Shown: piece after piece, positions 59,371 through 62,797 of the stretch
How positions within the stretch are numbered: the first letter of the stretch is position 1
How the letters are laid out: the number at the start of each line of letters is the position of its first letter
Assembly: GCF_029893585.1 (NCBI RefSeq)
Contig: NZ_JARXYX010000048.1
Span: forward strand, 1-62,797
Source: Streptomyces sp. LBL
GTDB taxonomy: Bacteria; Actinomycetota; Actinomycetes; Streptomycetales; Streptomycetaceae
Direction of reading: 5' to 3'
DNA length: 62,797 nt
Made by a program: the position numbers and the translations under genes
Notes under the pieces: generated by a model
The model's input: only the letters and a program-made list of their open reading frames with translations
Database searches by the model: none
Told to the model about the DNA's origin: nothing

Positions 59371-61866
59371 TCAGCGCCCGGCGCTGTCCACGACCGCCGA
59401 CCACTCGTCGAGCAGGGCCTGCGCGGAGGCGTCGTCCGGCCCTTCGGCCCACAGATGCGTGACCGCTTCGGCCGGGTCGGGCAGCACCATCACCCAACGA
59501 CCGTCGGTCTCCACGACCCGTACGCCGTCGGTGGTGTCCACGAACCGGTCGCCGGCCGCCTCCACGACCCGCCGCATCACGAGCCCCTTGACGGCCCAGG
59601 GAGTCGCCAGATCCCGCTTGAGGACGTGCGCCCGCGGAATCCGCGCGTCGATCTGGCTCAGCGTCAACTGCGTCCGCGCCACCAGTCCGATCAGCCGTAC
59701 GAAGGCCGCCGTACCGTCGAAGACACTGCTGAACTCGGGGACGATGAAGCCACCCTTGCCGTCCCCGCCGAAGATCGCCGACTCGTCGCCTCCCACGCGG
59801 GTCAGATCGTCGGGAGAGGTCGTCGTCCACTCGACCTGGGTCCCGTGGTACGCCGCGACCTGCTCGGCGATCCTCGTGGTGGTCACCGGCAGCGCCACAC
59901 GGCCGCTGCGCCGTTCCGCGGCCACCAGGTCGAGCATGACGAGCAGGGCCCGGTCGTCCTCGATGATGCGGCCCTTCTCGTCCACCAGGGACAGCCGCTC
60001 GCCGACGGGGTCGAAGCGCACCCCGAACGCGGCCCGCGAGGACGCCACGATCTCACCGAGCCGCACCAGCCCCGACCGACGCATGTCGGCCGTCTCCGTC
60101 GGCCTGGACTCGTCCAGGCCCGGATTGATGGTCAGCGAGTCCACCCTGAGCTTGCCGAGCAGGCTGGGCAGCACGAGCCCGGCGCTGCCGTTCGAGGCAT
60201 CGACAACGACCTTGAGACCGGACTCGGAGATACCCGTCGTGTCGACGTTCCTCAGCAGCGATCCGGTGTACGAGTCGAAGACGCTCGCCGGGAAATGCAG
60301 GTCACCGATCTCACCGGGGAACGCACGCCGGTACTCCTGCCGCGCGAACACCCGGTCCAGCTTCCGCTGACTGCCCTGCGACAGATCGGCGCCGTTCCCG
60401 TCGAAGAACATGATGTCCACGGAGTCCGGCACGCCGGGCGTGGTCCGGATCATGATCCCGCCGGCACTACCCCGCCCGGTCTGCTGCCGGGCAACGGGCA
60501 GCGGTACGTTCTCCAGGTCGCGTACGTCGATGGCGCTGGTCTGCAGGGCGGAGATGACCGCCCGCTTGAGCGCACGGGCACCACGGGAGTGGTCCCGGGC
60601 CGTGGTGACGGTCGAGCCCTTCTTGAGGGTGGTGGCGTAGGCGCCGGCAAGGCGTACGGCCAACTCCGGCGTGATCTCCACGTTCAGGATTCCGGAGACA
60701 CCCCGCGCGCCGAACAGATGCGCCTGTCCCCTGGACTCCCAGATCACCGAGGTGTTGACGAACGCACCTGCCTCGATGGTCTTGAACGGGTAGACTCTGA
60801 CGTTCCCCTGCACGATCGATTCTTCACCGATCAGGCACTCGTCGCCGATGACCGCGCCGTCCTCGATCCGGGCCGCACGCATGATGTCGGTGTTCTTTCC
60901 TACGACACAGCCTCGCAGATTGCTGTGCTGCCCCACATACACGTTGTCGTGGACCACGGCCTTGTGCAGAAAGGCCCCGCTCTTCACGACCACGTTCGAT
61001 CCTACGACGCTGTGCTCACGGATTTCCGCGCCGGCCTCGACCTTGGCGTAGTCGCCGATGTACAGGGGCCCACGGAGTTCGGCATCGGGATGCACCTCGG
61101 CACCCTCCGCCACCCACACGCCCGGAGAGATCTCGAAACCGTCGATCTCGACGTCGACCTTGCCCTCCAGGACATCGGCCTGCGCCTTCACATAGCTCTC
61201 GTGGGTACCGACGTCCTCCCAGTAGCCCTCGGCGATATAGCCGTAGACCGGCTTGCCCTCCTTCATCAGCTGTGGGAAGACATCGCCGGACCAGTCGACG
61301 GACACATCGGCCTCGACATAGTCGAAGACCTCGGGCTCCATCACGTAGATGCCGGTGTTCACCGTGTCCGAGAACACCTGGCCCCAGGTCGGCTTCTCGA
61401 GGAAGCGCTCGACCTTTCCCTCTTCGTCGACGATGGTGATTCCGAATTCGAGGGGGTTCGGCACACGTGTCAGGCAGACCGTGACCAACGCACCCTTTTC
61501 CTTGTGGAAATTGATGAGTTCGGTGAGGTCGAAGTCGGTCAGGGCATCACCGGAGATAACGAGGAAAGCATCGTCCTTCAGCGCCTCTTCGGCGTTCTTG
61601 ACGCTTCCCGCGGTACCGAGTGGCTTCTCCTCATTGGCATAGGTGAGCTCCATCCCGAGCTCCTCACCGTCACCGAAGTAGTTCTTGACCAGTGAGGCCA
61701 GGAACTGGACAGTAACGACGGTCTCGTTGAGCCCATGCCTTTTGAGCAGCCGCAGAACGTGCTCCATGATCGGCCGGTTGACCACCGGCAGGAGCGGCTT
61801 GGGCATGCTTGAGGTCATGGGGCGCAGGCGTGTGCCTTCGCCTCCGGCCATCACGACGGCCTTCAT
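59371..61866 (-). CDS. NDP-sugar pyrophosphorylase fused to a degenerate phosphomannomutase domain
   Basis: 831 aa from ATG 61866. Residues 1-235 are a nucleotidyltransferase (MKAVVMAGGEGTRLRPMTSS, KPLLPVVNRPIMEH, DFDLTELINFH, NTGIYVMEPEVF). Then a left-handed beta-helix of hexapeptide repeats (GVWVAEGAEVHPDAELRGPL ... VVGKNTDIMRAARIEDGAVI). The rest is a phosphohexomutase-like domain, but the catalytic Ser loop (TASHNP) is replaced by IRTTPGVPD and the metal-binding DGDxDR by RFDPVGERL. It is annotated in related genomes as mannose-1-phosphate guanylyltransferase; the mutase half is probably structural or regulatory. Cytosolic, cell-wall glycan supply. Confidence 0.88.
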   Translation of the reverse strand: MKAVVMAGGEGTRLRPMTSSMPKPLLPVVNRPIMEHVLRLLKRHGLNETVVTVQFLASLVKNYFGDGEELGMELTYANEEKPLGTAGSVKNAEEALKDDAFLVISGDALTDFDLTELINFHKEKGALVTVCLTRVPNPLEFGITIVDEEGKVERFLEKPTWGQVFSDTVNTGIYVMEPEVFDYVEADVSVDWSGDVFPQLMKEGKPVYGYIAEGYWEDVGTHESYVKAQADVLEGKVDVEIDGFEISPGVWVAEGAEVHPDAELRGPLYIGDYAKVEAGAEIREHSVVGSNVVVKSGAFLHKAVVHDNVYVGQHSNLRGCVVGKNTDIMRAARIEDGAVIGDECLIGEESIVQGNVRVYPFKTIEAGAFVNTSVIWESRGQAHLFGARGVSGILNVEITPELAVRLAGAYATTLKKGSTVTTARDHSRGARALKRAVISALQTSAIDVRDLENVPLPVARQQTGRGSAGGIMIRTTPGVPDSVDIMFFDGNGADLSQGSQRKLDRVFARQEYRRAFPGEIGDLHFPASVFDSYTGSLLRNVDTTGISESGLKVVVDASNGSAGLVLPSLLGKLRVDSLTINPGLDESRPTETADMRRSGLVRLGEIVASSRAAFGVRFDPVGERLSLVDEKGRIIEDDRALLVMLDLVAAERRSGRVALPVTTTRIAEQVAAYHGTQVEWTTTSPDDLTRVGGDESAIFGGDGKGGFIVPEFSSVFDGTAAFVRLIGLVARTQLTLSQIDARIPRAHVLKRDLATPWAVKGLVMRRVVEAAGDRFVDTTDGVRVVETDGRWVMVLPDPAEAVTHLWAEGPDDASAQALLDEWSAVVDSAGR

Positions 61867-61983
61867 GTCGGAAGCGTCCTCCTCGATAAGAGATGACGGT
61901 CTAGCCGACTTCATCCGTCCAGATTGTCCCGCACTTTTCGGTCGCGGGCCAACGGGCCGATACAGCCGCGGCAATGGGCGAGT

Positions 61984-62592
61984 TCAGTCGGCCATGGCGT
62001 CCGCACGAACCAGGCGGCGGACTTGTACCACATAGAGGACTCCTGCCCACCAGTACAGGGTTGTACCCCATCCGGCGAACGCCCATCCGAAAATAGCAGC
62101 GAGTGACGAGATCCATCCACTTGCGTCACTGAGCAGGAGCAGCGGGAAAGCATACATCAGGTTGAACGTCGCTGCCTTGCCCAGGAAGTTCACCTGCGGC
62201 GGCGGATAGCCGTGTCGCCTGAGGATCCCCACCATCACCAGCAGCACCAACTCCCGGGCCAGAAGTGCAGCGGTCAACCAGAGTGGCAGAATCTCGCGCC
62301 AGGTCAGACCGACCAAAGTCGTGAGAATGTAGAGCCGGTCAGCCGCGGGGTCCAGGAGCCGGCCGAGGCTGCTGATCTGGTTCCAGCGGCGGGCGAGCTT
62401 GCCGTCCAGGTAGTCGCTGATGCCGCTCAGGGCCAGCACCAGAAACGCCCAGTAGTCACTCTTGGGGCCACCAAGCTCAGGCCTGAGGACGAGCCACAGG
62501 AAGAGCGGCACGCCGGCGAGCCGCGCCATGCTGAGGATGTTGGGGATGGTGAGGACCCGGTCTGTCTGGACGCGGGTCTCCTGGACCTCCAC
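61984..62592 (-). CDS. pgsA: CDP-alcohol phosphatidyltransferase (phosphatidylglycerophosphate synthase-like)
   Basis: 202 aa from GTG 62592 (AGGAGG seven bases before). The catalytic CDP-OH_P motif is complete: SDYLDGKLARRWNQISSLGR followed by LLDPAADRL, i.e. D-x2-DG-x2-AR-x8-G-x3-D-x3-D. Five or six membrane helices surround it. The enzyme transfers a phosphatidyl group from CDP-diacylglycerol, to glycerol phosphate if PgsA, at the membrane; other family members use inositol phosphate. It is the first protein gene after the rRNA operon terminator and probably leads the downstream cluster. Confidence 0.9.
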   Translation of the reverse strand: MEVQETRVQTDRVLTIPNILSMARLAGVPLFLWLVLRPELGGPKSDYWAFLVLALSGISDYLDGKLARRWNQISSLGRLLDPAADRLYILTTLVGLTWREILPLWLTAALLARELVLLVMVGILRRHGYPPPQVNFLGKAATFNLMYAFPLLLLSDASGWISSLAAIFGWAFAGWGTTLYWWAGVLYVVQVRRLVRADAMAD

Positions 62593-62654
62593 CCGGGGGC
62601 CTCCTGTGGGAAACGGGCCGACGATGCCCCCTGACCTTACCTCAACACAAAAAA

Positions 62655-62692
62655 GCTCTGGCTCTTGGGCTTGTCTGCCCAAGAGCCAGAGC
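62655..62692 (-). terminator. rRNA operon terminator
   Basis: GCTCTGGCTCTTGGGC and GCCCAAGAGCCAGAGC form a perfect 16-bp stem with a six-base loop. On the minus strand the stem is followed by TTTTTTGTGTTG. It lies about eight bases beyond the 5S rRNA end, the textbook arrangement for terminating a ribosomal RNA operon. Confidence 0.95.
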
Positions 62693-62699
62693 TCTAAAA

Positions 62700-62797
62700 G
62701 GAGTTCGGCGGCGTCCTACTCTCCCACAGGGTCCCCCCTGCAGTACCATCGGCGCTGTAAGGCTTAGCTTCCGGGTTCGAAATGTAACCGGGCGTTT
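62700..62797 (-). rRNA. rrf: 5S ribosomal RNA, 3' part
   Basis: Read on the minus strand the last bases are AAACGCCCGGTTACATTTCG, then GAACCCGGAAGCTAAGC, GCGCCGATGGTACTGCAGGG, and the end GGAGAGTAGGACGCCGCCGA followed by ACTCC. These are the loop B/C and helix IV-V sequences of actinobacterial 5S rRNA. About 98 of the roughly 120 bases are in the window; the 5' end and the rest of the rRNA operon are to the right. The 3' end pairs with the missing 5' end. Confidence 0.97.

Noticed and set aside
62593..62682. N-terminal extension of pgsA to ATG 62682
   Set aside because: It would start inside the rRNA operon terminator; GTG 62592 has AGGAGG and begins near the conserved part.

Overview
The window is high-GC actinobacterial DNA and almost certainly a Streptomyces chromosome. 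Codon third positions are nearly all G or C, GTG starts are common, PLP-dependent MocR, PadR, MerR and TetR regulators and DUF5999 are present, and a 5S rRNA gene with its operon terminator lies at the right edge.

Layout. 1-22,470 is mostly ordinary housekeeping and small-regulon DNA: the end of uppP, a truncated haemoglobin, several SDR oxidoreductases (one frameshifted), lnt (apolipoprotein N-acyltransferase), a Gfo/Idh/MocA oxidoreductase, uracil-DNA glycosylase, a peptide-type solute-binding lipoprotein, a two-gene SDR/FabG operon, a HipA-like kinase/DUF3037 pair, a Rieske lipoprotein, a MocR regulator divergent from a flavin/PLP-oxidase-fold protein, an intact and an internally deleted EamA transporter, and a PadR regulator.

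22,470-36,400 is an accessory island built from broken mobile elements. Its core is a Tn402/Tn7-type element with tniA (N-terminus missing), tniB and a tniQ-like gene. The tniQ-like gene has an in-frame amber codon and a C-terminus of five tandem Cys4 zinc knuckles. A formylglycine-generating-enzyme-like gene and an aminoglycoside-phosphotransferase-like gene sit between this operon and a cluster of 22-bp repeats that look like TniA binding sites. Next to it lie a degraded tnpB copy, an IS transposase tail, an alpha/beta hydrolase, a tniA fragment fused in reading frame to tnpA of a Tn554-like module (tnpA-tnpB-tnpC, tnpB broken), a tniQ fragment of another element, and a TetR/SnoaL pair.

36,500-51,500 returns to core-type genes: a PhzF-like enzyme, a CPBP protease, a von Willebrand A/solute-binding protein, a glutamate-cysteine-ligase-family enzyme, an APC permease, a small molybdate set (MerR-type HTH plus Mop protein, ModC-like ATPase, di-Mop protein) and gcvP preceded by a tandem glycine riboswitch.

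51,900-62,797 holds a PRC-barrel protein, DNA polymerase IV, and then a conserved actinobacterial block on the minus strand reading towards dinB: pgsA, an NDP-sugar pyrophosphorylase/degenerate phosphomannomutase fusion, DUF881, Sbp (DUF1290), DUF881, an FHA/zinc-ribbon protein carrying a GarA-like ETTS motif, a MerR protein like FtsR, a DUF151 nuclease-fold protein and a second MerR protein. This order parallels the garA region of mycobacteria.

A recurrent oddity across the window is short tandem repeats (9-44 bp units) placed directly downstream of stop codons. In several cases the unit contains a copy of the stop codon itself.
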